From the NCBI RefSeq assembly GCF_017115165.1, contig NZ_JABXKF010000145.1, positions 62,001 through 126,000 on the forward strand: a DNA stretch of 64,000 nucleotides. Direction: 5' to 3'. The position numbers and the translations under genes are program-made. The notes beneath the pieces were generated by a model. The model saw only the letters and a list, made by a program, of their open reading frames with translations. It was not told the DNA's origin and searched no databases. The DNA is from Nostoc sp. LPT. Its GTDB lineage: Bacteria > Cyanobacteriota > Cyanobacteriia > Cyanobacteriales > Nostocaceae. Below, in pieces: positions 53,476 through 62,310 of the stretch; within the stretch, counting starts at the first letter, position 1, and each line of letters starts with the position of its first letter.

Positions 53476-53889
53476 GTGGACTGGCAAATGCGGGCTATTC
53501 GCGGAGCAACAACCGCTTCAGAAAATACTGTTGAGACAATCCGAGAGATGGTGACAGAACTACTAGATGAACTGGAAAACCGGAATCAATTCCAGCCAAC
53601 GGACATCATTAGTGTGACTTTTTCAGTGACACGCGATTTGGATGCTATTTTTCCAGCTGCGATCGCAAGAGCGCGTCCTGGTTGGGATAATGTGGCTATG
53701 TTGGATGTGCAACAAATGCACGTTGAAGGCAGCTTACAGCGCTGTATTCGCTTCTTAATTCACGCTTATTTGCCAACCTCTGCCTCAATTCATCATGTTT
53801 ATTTACGCAACGCCACTAGCTTGCGTCCCGACTGGAGTTTGCCTCAGACTTTACAAGCATCACAGCAAGCAGTTAAGTCAAAAGTGTAA
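53476..53889 (+). CDS. aroH: Chorismate mutase, AroH class
   Basis: A 137-residue protein of the monofunctional AroH fold: MRAIRGATTASENTVETIRE, SVTFSVTRDLDAIFPAAIAR, and MLDVQQMHVEGSLQRCIRFL, with the Arg and Glu active-site residues of the family. It converts chorismate to prephenate for phenylalanine and tyrosine synthesis. The start is GTG, supported by a strong AAGGAGG eight bases upstream (53461-53467). Confidence 0.93.
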   Translation: MDWQMRAIRGATTASENTVETIREMVTELLDELENRNQFQPTDIISVTFSVTRDLDAIFPAAIARARPGWDNVAMLDVQQMHVEGSLQRCIRFLIHAYLPTSASIHHVYLRNATSLRPDWSLPQTLQASQQAVKSKV

Positions 53890-53904
53890 GAATACTTAAT
53901 ATTT

Positions 53905-54306
53905 TTAAGGTGAAATCCAGTTTTCCAACTGTAAATTAGAAATGCGGCTGTAGTGACGAGTATTGTTTGTTACTAAAGTGTAATTTTCTGCAACTGCAAC
54001 ACTAGCAATTAGTAAATCAAATTCAGCAATAGTTTGTCCTATTCTACGGAGTTCTGCCTTTAATTCACCATACTTTCTCAGAGCAGGATCGGTTAAAGGT
54101 ACAACGGGTAAGTTTTGAATAAATTCTTCAGCACGAGTTAAATTTTCCACTACTCGTTGAGAATTATAAGCACCAAAATATAACTCAGCAACCGTGATGC
54201 TGCAAATATAAATTTGCTCCCAGCCTATTTCTCTCACTTTAGTTCTGACCAAATTAATATCTTTAATCCAATAGATGCAAGTATCAGTATCAAGTAAATA
54301 AGTCAT
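53905..54306 (-). CDS. VapC-type PIN-domain toxin
   Basis: A 133-residue PIN domain with acidic residues in LLDTDTCIYWIKD, VAELYFGA, AEFDLLIASVA and NNTRHYSRI, which together form the metal-binding ribonuclease site. It overlaps the upstream antitoxin gene by 4 bp, the usual type II arrangement. The PIN residues look complete, so the toxin should be active when free. Confidence 0.85.
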   Translation of the reverse strand: MTYLLDTDTCIYWIKDINLVRTKVREIGWEQIYICSITVAELYFGAYNSQRVVENLTRAEEFIQNLPVVPLTDPALRKYGELKAELRRIGQTIAEFDLLIASVAVAENYTLVTNNTRHYSRISNLQLENWISP

Positions 54307-54659
54307 AGACTAATGTCATTGTTAGAAATAGTACGGCTATCATAAATATCTTTGACTATTTCCTCAGCAGTACGTTCATCTTCCCAAGGGCCAAGCCTTT
54401 CCATAAACGTGTCTAGTGGATGCGATTTTGGCTGCTCAGATGAGAGAATGATTTCATTCAATATCAATTGATTTGCCTCTGTAACTCCTAATTTTTTGGT
54501 TTCCTCTTTAGCTATAACCATAATTTGCATCAAGGTTATAGCCTGACGCAAAACATCACTTTTACTCGTGCCTATTTTATTTGCTAATTCGTCTAATATC
54601 TGATTTAGTTCAGGTGACAAATCTAAGTTTAAGCGAACCATCTTTTGAGTGTTAGTCAT
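54303..54659 (-). CDS. Ribbon-helix-helix antitoxin (partner of PIN toxin)
   Basis: A 118-residue protein: the N-terminus TQKMVRLNLDLSPELNQILD and KIGTSKSDVLRQAITLMQIM is a ribbon-helix-helix DNA-binding domain. The acidic C-terminal tail (GPWEDERTAEEIVKDIYDSR) resembles the part that neutralises VapC. It lies directly upstream of and overlaps the PIN gene, so the two form one operon that probably represses itself. Confidence 0.82.
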   Translation of the reverse strand: MTNTQKMVRLNLDLSPELNQILDELANKIGTSKSDVLRQAITLMQIMVIAKEETKKLGVTEANQLILNEIILSSEQPKSHPLDTFMERLGPWEDERTAEEIVKDIYDSRTISNNDISL

Positions 54660-54723
54660 GGTTCCATCCTTGTGTAAAATCTTAAGTACATTATAGTTGG
54701 CTGAAGCTATAAGATTTACAGCG

Positions 54724-54951
54724 ATGATGATTCAAGAACTTGACAGAATTCTTCTGACAACTAATCTCCCAGAATACAGTTTAGAGCACAGTGATATAGG
54801 TACAGTTGTTTTGGTACATCAGGGTGGTAAAGGATATGAGGTTGAATGTGTCACACTAGATGGGGAAACTGTGGCAATTGTTTCACTCCACAGCATACAA
54901 GTACGTCCCATTGGTAGAAGAGAAATTGTACGATCGCAGGTGATGAATTAA
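54724..54951 (+). CDS. DUF4926-like protein
   Basis: ATG 54724 or 54727 is preferred to the TTG at 54697. The 75-residue product reads MIQELDRILLTTNLPEYSLE, then DIGTVVLVHQGGKGYEVECV and IQVRPIGRREI, an SH3-like small domain I recall as DUF4926. Such proteins often sit beside toxin-like genes. The last part is repeated as a remnant at 59447-59494. It stops 24 bp before the IS66-like unit. Confidence 0.65.
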   Translation: MMIQELDRILLTTNLPEYSLEHSDIGTVVLVHQGGKGYEVECVTLDGETVAIVSLHSIQVRPIGRREIVRSQVMN

Positions 54952-55034
54952 TCCTATCGTCGCATATATTTACTCGTAAAGATTCAGATGGTGGGTATTG
55001 ACAAAGGGGACATAAAGGTTAGAGTATCGCAATC

Positions 55035-55148
55035 ATCAACAAAGACCTGCCACCAGAACCAGAGCCAGAACAACTAAACCAGCAGCCAAAGAAAAAACTG
55101 GTAGAAACGATCGTCAAGCAGGCGATCGCGATCGACCAGCTGCTATAA
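55035..55148 (+). pseudogene. IS66-like transposase N-terminal remnant
   Basis: The frame reads INKDLPPEPEPEQLNQQPKK and LVETIVKQAIAIDQLL, then stops. This is the start of an IS66 transposase, but its ATG has become ATC (the second copy at 59152 keeps ATG). Only about 37 codons remain. Confidence 0.6.
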
Positions 55149-55392
55149 AAAGCTTCTGCCTTTTGCCTCAAAACCCGTAACTTTGTACTTCATGCAAATG
55201 AAAACTGCTATATGTATATACGCAGTTGGTATGATTATTTATGACTAAATATAGCTCGTTTGGTAGTTTCATTACTTAAGTAAGAAAGTGTAAACATTAC
55301 TCGTGTAAGATAAATAAGCTGATAATCTCAGCGATTGTATCAAGTAAAAATATAGTTCTATTAGATATGCGATCGCATATCTTTTTAAAATA

Positions 55393-58300
55393 ATGCCAAA
55401 CTCCAGCTTGAAAGATGACTCATTATGGTTCAAAAATGCAATTATCTACGAACTAGGTGTTCGCACATTTGCTGACAGTAATGGTGATGGGATTGGTGAT
55501 TTTCCAGGGCTGACAGAAAAACTAGACTATTTACAAGATTTAGGTATTACTGCCATTTGGTTGTTACCTTTCTTTCCTTCACCACTTAGAGATGATGGTT
55601 ACGATATTGCCGATTACACTAGTATCAATCCTATCTATGGCACGTTGGAAGACTTTAAAGCGTTTTTGAGCGCTGCTCATCAACGGGGTATCCGGGTAAT
55701 TATTGAGTTAATTATTAACCATACCTCTGACCAACATCCTTGGTTTCAAAGAGCACGTCGCGCCCCGAAAGGGAGTCAGGAGCGAGATTTTTATGTTTGG
55801 AGTGATACTCCTGAAAAATACCAAGAAGCGCGAATTATCTTCCAAGATTTTGAGACATCTAACTGGGCTTGGGATTCAGTTGCCAAAGCTTATTGCTGGC
55901 ATCGTTTCTATTCCCATCAGCCGGATTTGAATTATGACAATCCCTTGGTACGCCAAGCAGTATTTGATGTTCTAGATTTTTGGTTGGAGATGGGTGTAGA
56001 TGGACTACGCATGGATGCTGTGCCTTATCTATACGAACGGCAAGGAACGAACTGCGAAAACTTACCCGAAACCCATGCGTATTTGAAGGAGTTGCGATCG
56101 CACATCGACGCGAAATTTCCTAACCGGATGTTACTAGCTGAGGCGAACCAATGGCCTGAAGATGCAGCGCAATATTACGGTGCAGGGGATGAGTGTCACA
56201 TGAACTTTCATTTTCCCCTAATGCCGCGTTTGTTTATGGCAGTGCGGATGGAAGATAATTTCCCGATTGTAGATATTCTTCAGCAAACTCCATCGATTCC
56301 TGATAACTGTCAGTGGGCATTGTTCCTCCGCAACCATGACGAACTGACTCTAGAAATGGTGACAGATGAAGACCGCGATTTTATGTATGGGGTCTATGCA
56401 CAAGACCCAATGATGCGGGTAAATTTAGGCATCCGCCGCAGATTAGCGCCGCTTTTGGGCAATGACCGCCGCCAAATTGAGTTACTCAATAGTTTACTAT
56501 TATCTTTGCCAGGAACCCCCGTACTTTACTACGGTGATGAAATTGGCATGGGAGATAACGTTTATCTAGGCGATCGCAATGGTGTTCGCACACCTATGCA
56601 GTGGAGTTCTGACCGCAACGCTGGTTTTAGTCGCGCCAACCCACAACGCTTGTATCTACCCGTCATCGTTGACTCAGAATATCACTACGAAGCACTCAAC
56701 GTCGAGGCACAACGGACTAATAGCAATTCTCTTTGGTATTGGATGAAACGTTTACTCGCTACTCGCAAACGGTTTGCGGCATTGGGTGAAGGGCGTTTTG
56801 AATTGGTACAGTCTAATAATCGCAAAGTTTTTGCCTTCAGCCGGATTACCTCTGAAGAAGATGTCTTGGTAGTAGCAAATTTATCTCGTTACGTGCAAAC
56901 GGTAGCCTTAGATTTATCAAGCTTCAATGGGCTACTCCCAGTAGAAATTTTTGGTTCTACTGAGTTTCCCCTGATTACAGAATCGCCCTATTTCCTCAGC
57001 TTAAGTCCTTACGGGTTTTACTGGTTCACCTTACAACGTAAACCTAGCTCAACTCAACCCCCTAAACCCCAAGCAGATTTAGCAACTTTGCTGGTAAATG
57101 GTTCATGGCAGAATGTGATTTCGCAACGAGAGTCAAAAAGCATTCTAGAATCAACACTGCGGGATTACCTCTATACCTGTAGCTGGTTTGGCGGTAAAAC
57201 TCAGACTATACAATCAGTACAAATCATCGAAGCGATTTCTTTGCCTTATAATCAGCAGACAGCTCAAATTGTTTGGTTGCAAGTAGATTATACCCAGGGA
57301 AACCACGAAACTTATCTGTTATTTCTCGCCTATGCAGAAGGTGAGCAAGCAACACATCTTTTAGCAGAAATGCCGCAAGCTGTGATTGCACGGCTTGGAG
57401 TGCAAGGCAAAACAGACACTCCTCCACCCAACACTCAAGAAGGTGGAATTTTATTTGATGCTTTAGCAGACAAGAACTTTCTTACCTCACTGCTAGATGA
57501 TGCGATCGCTAATCATCACTCTTATAAAGGGATAACCGGAGAATTATTTGCCACTACTAATGATTCATTCTCCGAATTGCGCCGACAATTAACCAATAGT
57601 GAGGCGACTGTCCTGAATAAAGAAGAACAAACTAATACTTATATAGTTTATGGCGATCGCTTGTTGTTGAAACTCTTCCGCAAAGTCGAAGAGGGTTTGC
57701 ACCCAGATTTAGAAATCCGGCGTTTCTTATACCAGAAAAAACGCTTGCAACAATCAGTTTTCCTAGCTGGTGCTTTAGAGTACCGCCGTGCAAATAAAAC
57801 AGGCAATAAAACTGCTCTACCCACGACTATAGGCATATTACAAGAGTTTATTTCAGATATTCGCAGTGGCTGGGACTACACCCTTGATAGTTTGCAAAAG
57901 TACTTTGATTTAGTGACCACAGAACACGCCACTATTACCGAAGTGCCTCTGCCATCAGGTTCCTTGTTGGATTTACAGAGAAATGAGATTCCAGAATTGG
58001 CAATTGCAACTATCACTTCTTACCTGCAAAGTGTTGATCTGTTGGGTAAATCCACAGCTGAATTCCATATAGCGCTGGCTACAAATATAGATAGCTCAGA
58101 CTTTGCTCCAGAATCTTTTTCATCACTTTATCAACGTTCGATATATCAAAATGCACGGAACTTAACTGGACAAGTATTTCGGTTGTTAAAAGAACGAGCA
58201 AAGTACTTGCCAACCGATACTCAACCATTAGCATTAGAAGTTCTTAATAGCCAACAGAAAATCTTAGAACGCTTTCAATTAGTTGTCGGGCAAAAAATTA

Positions 58301-58779
58301 CTGCATTGCGTACTCGTCATCATGGAAACTACCATTTATCGCAAGTATTTTACACAGGAAAAGACTTTATTATTCCTGATTTTGAAGGCAAAGCAGATCG
58401 CAGTTTCAGCGAACGACGTATAAAGCGATCGCCTCTACAAGATGTAGCAGGAATGTTGCTATCTTTCAACTATGCAGTTAACGAAGCTCTGAGCTATCAA
58501 AAAGAATCTGGGATGATCCTGCCTGAAAATTTACCCCTTATAGAACAATGGGGACAGTTTTGGTATACCTGGGTTAGTACTAGCTTTTTGAATTCTTATT
58601 TAGAAACTGCTAGTCAAGAATCTTTCCTTCCCAAGACAACACAAGAACTAGATGTGCTGCTTTTTGCCTATCTTCTAGAGCAAGCGATTGATGGACTAGG
58701 TAATGAACTAAATAATCGCTCCGATCGAGTAGAAATTCCACTCCAATTTATTCTGCGATTACTGAGTGAAACTGCTTAA
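55393..58779 (+). CDS. treS: Trehalose synthase (TreS) fused to maltokinase
   Basis: A 1128-residue fusion. Residues 1-550 are a GH13 trehalose synthase/maltose glucosyl-mutase: IYELGVRTFADSNGDGIGDF, the nucleophile Asp in GLRMDAVPYLYE, the Glu in LLAEANQWPED and the Asp in FLRNHDELTL. Residues from about 575 on are a maltokinase/Pep2-like kinase (TCSWFGGKTQTIQ; later YGDRLLLKLFRKVEEGLHPD and GNYHLSQVFYTGKDFIIPDF with LSQV and DF). Such fusions turn trehalose to maltose and then to maltose-1-phosphate, the donor for GlgE in alpha-glucan synthesis. It sits inside an IS66-ended unit, so it may have been acquired as cargo. Confidence 0.93.
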   Translation: MPNSSLKDDSLWFKNAIIYELGVRTFADSNGDGIGDFPGLTEKLDYLQDLGITAIWLLPFFPSPLRDDGYDIADYTSINPIYGTLEDFKAFLSAAHQRGIRVIIELIINHTSDQHPWFQRARRAPKGSQERDFYVWSDTPEKYQEARIIFQDFETSNWAWDSVAKAYCWHRFYSHQPDLNYDNPLVRQAVFDVLDFWLEMGVDGLRMDAVPYLYERQGTNCENLPETHAYLKELRSHIDAKFPNRMLLAEANQWPEDAAQYYGAGDECHMNFHFPLMPRLFMAVRMEDNFPIVDILQQTPSIPDNCQWALFLRNHDELTLEMVTDEDRDFMYGVYAQDPMMRVNLGIRRRLAPLLGNDRRQIELLNSLLLSLPGTPVLYYGDEIGMGDNVYLGDRNGVRTPMQWSSDRNAGFSRANPQRLYLPVIVDSEYHYEALNVEAQRTNSNSLWYWMKRLLATRKRFAALGEGRFELVQSNNRKVFAFSRITSEEDVLVVANLSRYVQTVALDLSSFNGLLPVEIFGSTEFPLITESPYFLSLSPYGFYWFTLQRKPSSTQPPKPQADLATLLVNGSWQNVISQRESKSILESTLRDYLYTCSWFGGKTQTIQSVQIIEAISLPYNQQTAQIVWLQVDYTQGNHETYLLFLAYAEGEQATHLLAEMPQAVIARLGVQGKTDTPPPNTQEGGILFDALADKNFLTSLLDDAIANHHSYKGITGELFATTNDSFSELRRQLTNSEATVLNKEEQTNTYIVYGDRLLLKLFRKVEEGLHPDLEIRRFLYQKKRLQQSVFLAGALEYRRANKTGNKTALPTTIGILQEFISDIRSGWDYTLDSLQKYFDLVTTEHATITEVPLPSGSLLDLQRNEIPELAIATITSYLQSVDLLGKSTAEFHIALATNIDSSDFAPESFSSLYQRSIYQNARNLTGQVFRLLKERAKYLPTDTQPLALEVLNSQQKILERFQLVVGQKITALRTRHHGNYHLSQVFYTGKDFIIPDFEGKADRSFSERRIKRSPLQDVAGMLLSFNYAVNEALSYQKESGMILPENLPLIEQWGQFWYTWVSTSFLNSYLETASQESFLPKTTQELDVLLFAYLLEQAIDGLGNELNNRSDRVEIPLQFILRLLSETA

Positions 58780-58833
58780 ACAGTTTTTCTTAGTACGAAC
58801 AAACTGCAAGAAATAATATTAGGAGGAAGAAAA

Positions 58834-59034
58834 ATGAGTAACAAAACTGGTGAACTGACAAGAACAATTTTTTGGAAAGGCAATGCAGAAGAATTTCTAG
58901 GTAAGTATTATAACTTACAATTTATTCCGAGAGTAGGTGAAGAAGTACAATTAAAAAACAAAACATGGCTAGTGAAGAGAATTATTTATACTCCTGAAAT
59001 AGATGACATAACTATCATTGTGGAAAATAAATAG
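58834..59034 (+). CDS. Small hypothetical protein downstream of treS
   Basis: A 66-residue protein (MSNKTGELTRTIFWKGNAEE) with a strong AGGAGGAAG ribosome-binding site. It has a beta-rich end (VQLKNKTWLVKRIIYTPEID) and no membrane part. I do not recognise it. It is the second cargo gene of the transposable unit, 54 bp after treS, and could be cotranscribed. Confidence 0.6.
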   Translation: MSNKTGELTRTIFWKGNAEEFLGKYYNLQFIPRVGEEVQLKNKTWLVKRIIYTPEIDDITIIVENK

Positions 59035-59091
59035 TTTCACCTTAAATGGTTATGGATTGTACGGTTCTGTAATACTCTCAACAGTTTTTGG

Positions 59092-59229
59092 GTAAGGATT
59101 CAGGTGGTGAAGTATTGACAAAGGGGACACAAAGGTTAGAGTATCGCAATCATGAACAAAGACCTGGATAGTTAACCCTGATTTTTACGTTCCATTTTTG
59201 ATACCTTAATTTTCGACCTGAATCCTTAC
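59092..59229. mobile_element. 138-bp IS66-derived MITE-like terminal module
   Basis: GTAAGGATTCAGGT (59092-59105) is a perfect inverted copy of ACCTGAATCCTTAC (59216-59229). The left 75 bp match 54976-55049 with only a few differences, including the transposase start ATGAACAAAGACCTG. It may be the right terminus of the larger unit or a separate MITE nested at its end. Confidence 0.6.
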
Positions 59230-59360
59230 ATTTACTCTAAGGCAATGGGGCGATCGCACTTCCTTCAGTTGTCTTTTTGAGTGCTAAACGACTGAAGTCG
59301 CGGCTATACAAACAAAATCTGCCTTTGCAGGTTTTAAAGCGTAGTACGGAAATCTTAACT

Positions 59361-59432
59361 GTAGGTTGGGTTTCACTGCGTTCAACCCAACAGAGACGGG
59401 AATGTTGGGTTTCGTTCCTCAACCCAACCTAC
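59361..59432. repeat. GTAGGTTGGGTT interspersed hairpin repeat
   Basis: GTAGGTTGGGTT (59361-59372) is inverted as AACCCAACCTAC (59421-59432), with TTGGGTTTC/AACCCAAC copies between. It is a well-known type of dispersed repeat in Nostoc-like genomes. Confidence 0.65.
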
Positions 59433-59446
59433 AACTACAACTTCAT

Positions 59447-59494
59447 CCCATTGGGAGAAGAGAAATTGCGCGATCGCGGCTGATAAATTTATAA
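59447..59494 (+). pseudogene. DUF4926 C-terminal remnant
   Basis: The frame CCC ATT GGG ... reads PIGRREIARSRLINL then stop, matching the end of the DUF4926-like protein at 54724-54951 (PIGRREIVRSQVMN). The rest of this second copy has been replaced by the hairpin repeat. Confidence 0.6.
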
Positions 59495-59499
59495 TTATT

Positions 59500-59913
59500 T
59501 CAAAATAGGAGGTTTTCAAAAGGATAACTTTGCTTCCAGCGATAGGTATTAAAGTCACGCTGATCTACTGAAAAAATGCGTCCATGCCCTAAATGTTCTG
59601 CTAAAATTACCAGGGAAGCATCAGCCAAATCCATTGGAAGATCAGCATATTTTTTCATTAATTCAATAATTCGAGCAGTATGGTGAAGTTCTAAATTAAA
59701 AATTGTAAATAATTCTTCTTGCAGACTATTTATAAAAATAATTTCAGCGTCAATTCCCTTGCGAGTTAGCAAAAGATAACAGGTTTCTGTGACAACACAC
59801 CATGTTGTAATTAAAGGTTCATTATATTGTTTTAAAGATTGTTTTGCTCTTTCATGGTAGGTGTCTTTTTTATCAATAAGAGCTAACCAAAATCCTGTAT
59901 CAACGATGATCAT
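59500..59913 (-). CDS. PIN-domain toxin, second TA pair
   Basis: A 137-residue PIN protein: first Asp in MIIVDTGFWLALIDKKD, Glu in VVTETCYLLL, Asp in LPMDLADASLVILAEHLG and a final Asp in FSVDQRDFNTYRW. These are complete PIN ribonuclease residues. It overlaps its upstream partner by 14 bp. It belongs to a different PIN subgroup from the toxin at 53905. Confidence 0.82.
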   Translation of the reverse strand: MIIVDTGFWLALIDKKDTYHERAKQSLKQYNEPLITTWCVVTETCYLLLTRKGIDAEIIFINSLQEELFTIFNLELHHTARIIELMKKYADLPMDLADASLVILAEHLGHGRIFSVDQRDFNTYRWKQSYPFENLLF

Positions 59914-60160
59914 ATTTATTATCTAATGTATTAGATAATACGTCTTTATATGTGGTCGATAAATTTTCTTCCACAGAACAACAACCAATTAATCCAATTT
60001 CATCAAACTTTTCATAGAGACTTTTTTCCTGACTATGATTTTCTGATTCTGGTTGTGGATAACGCTTTTTGAGTAACTGAATAAAATCAAGTAGTAATAT
60101 TTGAGCTTCTTCTGGTAAAGTATCAATATCTCTATATATTTCTTCAAATTTTATAAGCAT
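59900..60160 (-). CDS. Antitoxin-like partner of the second PIN toxin
   Basis: An 86-residue protein starting MLIKFEEIYRDIDTLPEEAQ and continuing ILLLDFIQLLKKRYPQPESE; this helical beginning resembles small DUF2281/VapB-like antitoxins. The C-terminal half is polar and unstructured, as expected for a toxin-binding tail. The 14-bp overlap with the PIN gene indicates a TA operon. Confidence 0.65.
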   Translation of the reverse strand: MLIKFEEIYRDIDTLPEEAQILLLDFIQLLKKRYPQPESENHSQEKSLYEKFDEIGLIGCCSVEENLSTTYKDVLSNTLDNKYDHR

Positions 60161-60413
60161 AATTAACTTCTCAGATTGAGGAAAATTTTCAGTATGACCT
60201 TATTATAGACTGCTTTTCAACCTGAGTGAGGTGATTGGTGAAGTCGAAATCTGTGCATTCGTCTTCATCAAATATTGCTTAATCTAATGTTTGAACTTGG
60301 GTTAAACAGCCAGAAAGTTCAGAAACCTTAGCAATATAACCCTGATGTACTGAATCAAAGGTAAAAATTACTTGAAATTTAATAATAAAACGCCTAATGT
60401 GAATTAGATGCGC
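60161..60413. other. Intergenic region, no gene seen
   Basis: AT-rich; a possible GTTAAACAGCCAGAAAGTTC fragment on the minus strand may be a PIN-like remnant, but I cannot support it. Confidence 0.3.
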
Positions 60414-61121
60414 TTACCCTGCTAAAATAACTTTTCTAAAAGTTAATGAAACTCGGCGTTCTCGTCTTATCACTTGTCCTTGAAACTTATCAACTTTTCT
60501 AGGAGCAATGCTGTGAGTCCATTTGTATCTAGCATCCTCTTTGAGGATTACTATACTTTTAGGTTCAAGCAGTATAGGTATTTTTTCACCTGTTAAAACG
60601 TTTGTAAAATTCATAATACAAAAAGAGCCTAGACTTAGAGAAATAATTGTGTCAGTGAAACAAGGAACACAATCAATATGACTAGTGATACCTTGACCCG
60701 GTAAATATTCATTCACAATAACTTGGTCGGGTAGTGTATCAATCAAATTATTTTCATATAGCTTGTATGCTAACTCTAATGCCCAATCTGGTAAGGCGCC
60801 TATTTGCATGGAAGTATCAATTATTCGAGCCTTATAATTATACTTGTAGCCATAGTGCTGCACCCTTCTTTTGAAGTCTGACAGCCAACATTTATCGTCT
60901 AGCTTTTGTAGAAGGTAATCATGCTTTGATTGAGTTATAAATTCGGGGATATATTTCAGTCCATTTATCTCATTAATTTCGACAATCTTATAAGAACTAT
61001 CTTGTTTAGAAACCTCAAAGACTAAATTTAGCTCTAGTTGCTGTATGTCTGGGCTTGATTTAACTGTATTTATTTGGTGATTATTAATACTGTCACTAGC
61101 TTTATTATTCTTCGTTTTCAT
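60414..61121 (-). CDS. AlkB-like 2OG-Fe(II) oxygenase
   Basis: A 235-residue protein. The 2-oxoglutarate/iron domain has VNEYLPGQGITSHIDCVPCF with the HxD metal pair, a distal His in KWTHSIAPRK, and RRVSLTFRKV for 2OG binding. This is closest to AlkB-type dioxygenases, which demethylate nucleic acids or modify other substrates. The N-terminal 45 residues are polar and variable. It starts directly after the methyltransferase-like gene (one base between stop and start), so the pair is one operon. Confidence 0.85.
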   Translation of the reverse strand: MKTKNNKASDSINNHQINTVKSSPDIQQLELNLVFEVSKQDSSYKIVEINEINGLKYIPEFITQSKHDYLLQKLDDKCWLSDFKRRVQHYGYKYNYKARIIDTSMQIGALPDWALELAYKLYENNLIDTLPDQVIVNEYLPGQGITSHIDCVPCFTDTIISLSLGSFCIMNFTNVLTGEKIPILLEPKSIVILKEDARYKWTHSIAPRKVDKFQGQVIRRERRVSLTFRKVILAG

Positions 61122-61122
61122 A

Positions 61123-62028
61123 CTATTTTATTCTTAATAAATCGTAGTACAATTGTACAGCCTTATAATTATTATACTCATTCATAGTATATTCATAAAA
61201 TATTTCTTCTTTTAACGAGCCATTTATTAAGCTCTCAAATTGTGGTAATGAACTTCTAAATTGATGCCATTTAATATTTTTAGTTTCTACTTGTGGGTTT
61301 TGAAATATAACATATACTTGATTGAATTTGTACTGCATCAATATAGTTCTTACTATAGCTACTAAATCTTGTACGTTAAGTGATGTACTTGCAAAAAAAT
61401 AGGAGAAATTTAAAATAATTAATATATCAGGCTGTTGCGATATATACTTACTTATCATACCTACAAGATCATTATAGCTTTCTAAAAAATCAAAGGTGCT
61501 ATCTTTACTGAAGTGTCTACCTAAACTAAATTCTTTTGCTTTCTTAAGCATAGGTTGAGCTCGATCAATTCCAATGTAATGAAAAGCTATTCTATTTTTA
61601 CAACCAATAAACTGCATATATGCATGGGCGAATGCTAAACCCGAACTTAGTGGGCCACAACCAAAATCAATAAATAGTGGAGATGGGTTATAGAAGTATG
61701 GATCGCTATCGTAGGAAACATAACCATTAAATAAATTCCAGTGCTTACAAAAAATATGATAGCTACTCATTACGTGCATCTGCATATATTGATAGCAGTA
61801 TAGTAAGACTTTGGCATCAGGATTTAGTTCATTAAAAGATACACTAAAATCTGCTGTTCCTTGTTCTAAAATAGATTTTCTATGATATTCGGCAGTTGTA
61901 TTTAGTATTTCTGTCTGCCAAGCATCTGTCTTAATATGATTATTGTAAGGACGTTTTACTAATTGTTCAAAACATTCCTTCATGTCGCTAGGTACTGGGT
62001 ATTTTATCGCTTGGATTAAATTTTCCAT
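61123..62028 (-). CDS. SAM-dependent methyltransferase-like protein
   Basis: ATG 62028 is preferred to TTG at 62034. A Rossmann-type motif I is visible as LFIDFGCGPLSSGLAFAHAY, with an acidic strand end IGIDRAQPMLKKA (motif II) and LIILNFSYFF (motif IV region). The 301-residue product therefore probably binds S-adenosylmethionine, but the acceptor is unknown. AT-rich codon use. It is coupled to an AlkB-like oxygenase, suggesting that the two act on one substrate or on opposite sides of a modification. Confidence 0.65.
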   Translation of the reverse strand: MENLIQAIKYPVPSDMKECFEQLVKRPYNNHIKTDAWQTEILNTTAEYHRKSILEQGTADFSVSFNELNPDAKVLLYCYQYMQMHVMSSYHIFCKHWNLFNGYVSYDSDPYFYNPSPLFIDFGCGPLSSGLAFAHAYMQFIGCKNRIAFHYIGIDRAQPMLKKAKEFSLGRHFSKDSTFDFLESYNDLVGMISKYISQQPDILIILNFSYFFASTSLNVQDLVAIVRTILMQYKFNQVYVIFQNPQVETKNIKWHQFRSSLPQFESLINGSLKEEIFYEYTMNEYNNYKAVQLYYDLLRIK

Positions 62029-62310
62029 AATCAACAGTCGCAGTTTTATTCAGCACTACAACTAAAAATTATGTGTTATAAATAACAGAAAGGTTAAGGG
62101 TAATATTCCTTAAACAATATTGCTTTAATTGAATATAGAGAGTCTGTATTTTTAACTAGCTTTTATCCAGAAAAACACTTAGGTAGGAGCATCACATTAG
62201 ATTGCCTCCAGCTTTAATGTACTAACACGATCGCACCTTTCCTCAACCCTCCCCAGTCAATCCATTAAACGCCATATTTTCCATAAAAGTATCGCGTTTT
62301 GTCTTGGGTT

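Larger units (their letters stand above)
54976..59229 (+). mobile_element. IS66-ended transposable unit carrying treS, 4.25 kb
   Basis: The left end GTAAAGATTCAGATGGTG (54976) and right end ACCTGAATCCTTAC (59216-59229) are inverted copies. The bases outside both ends are identical: ATTTACTC at 54968-54975 and at 59230-59237. This is an 8-bp duplication, the length known for IS66 insertions. Inside are a transposase N-terminal remnant, treS and a small gene. A second copy of the left end lies at 59092. No full transposase remains, so the unit is presumably non-autonomous now. Confidence 0.65.

Noticed and set aside
59277..59483. Plus-strand 68-codon frame upstream of the second PIN toxin
   Set aside because: It is encoded by the GTAGGTTGGGTT hairpin repeat and runs into the DUF4926 remnant in the wrong frame.
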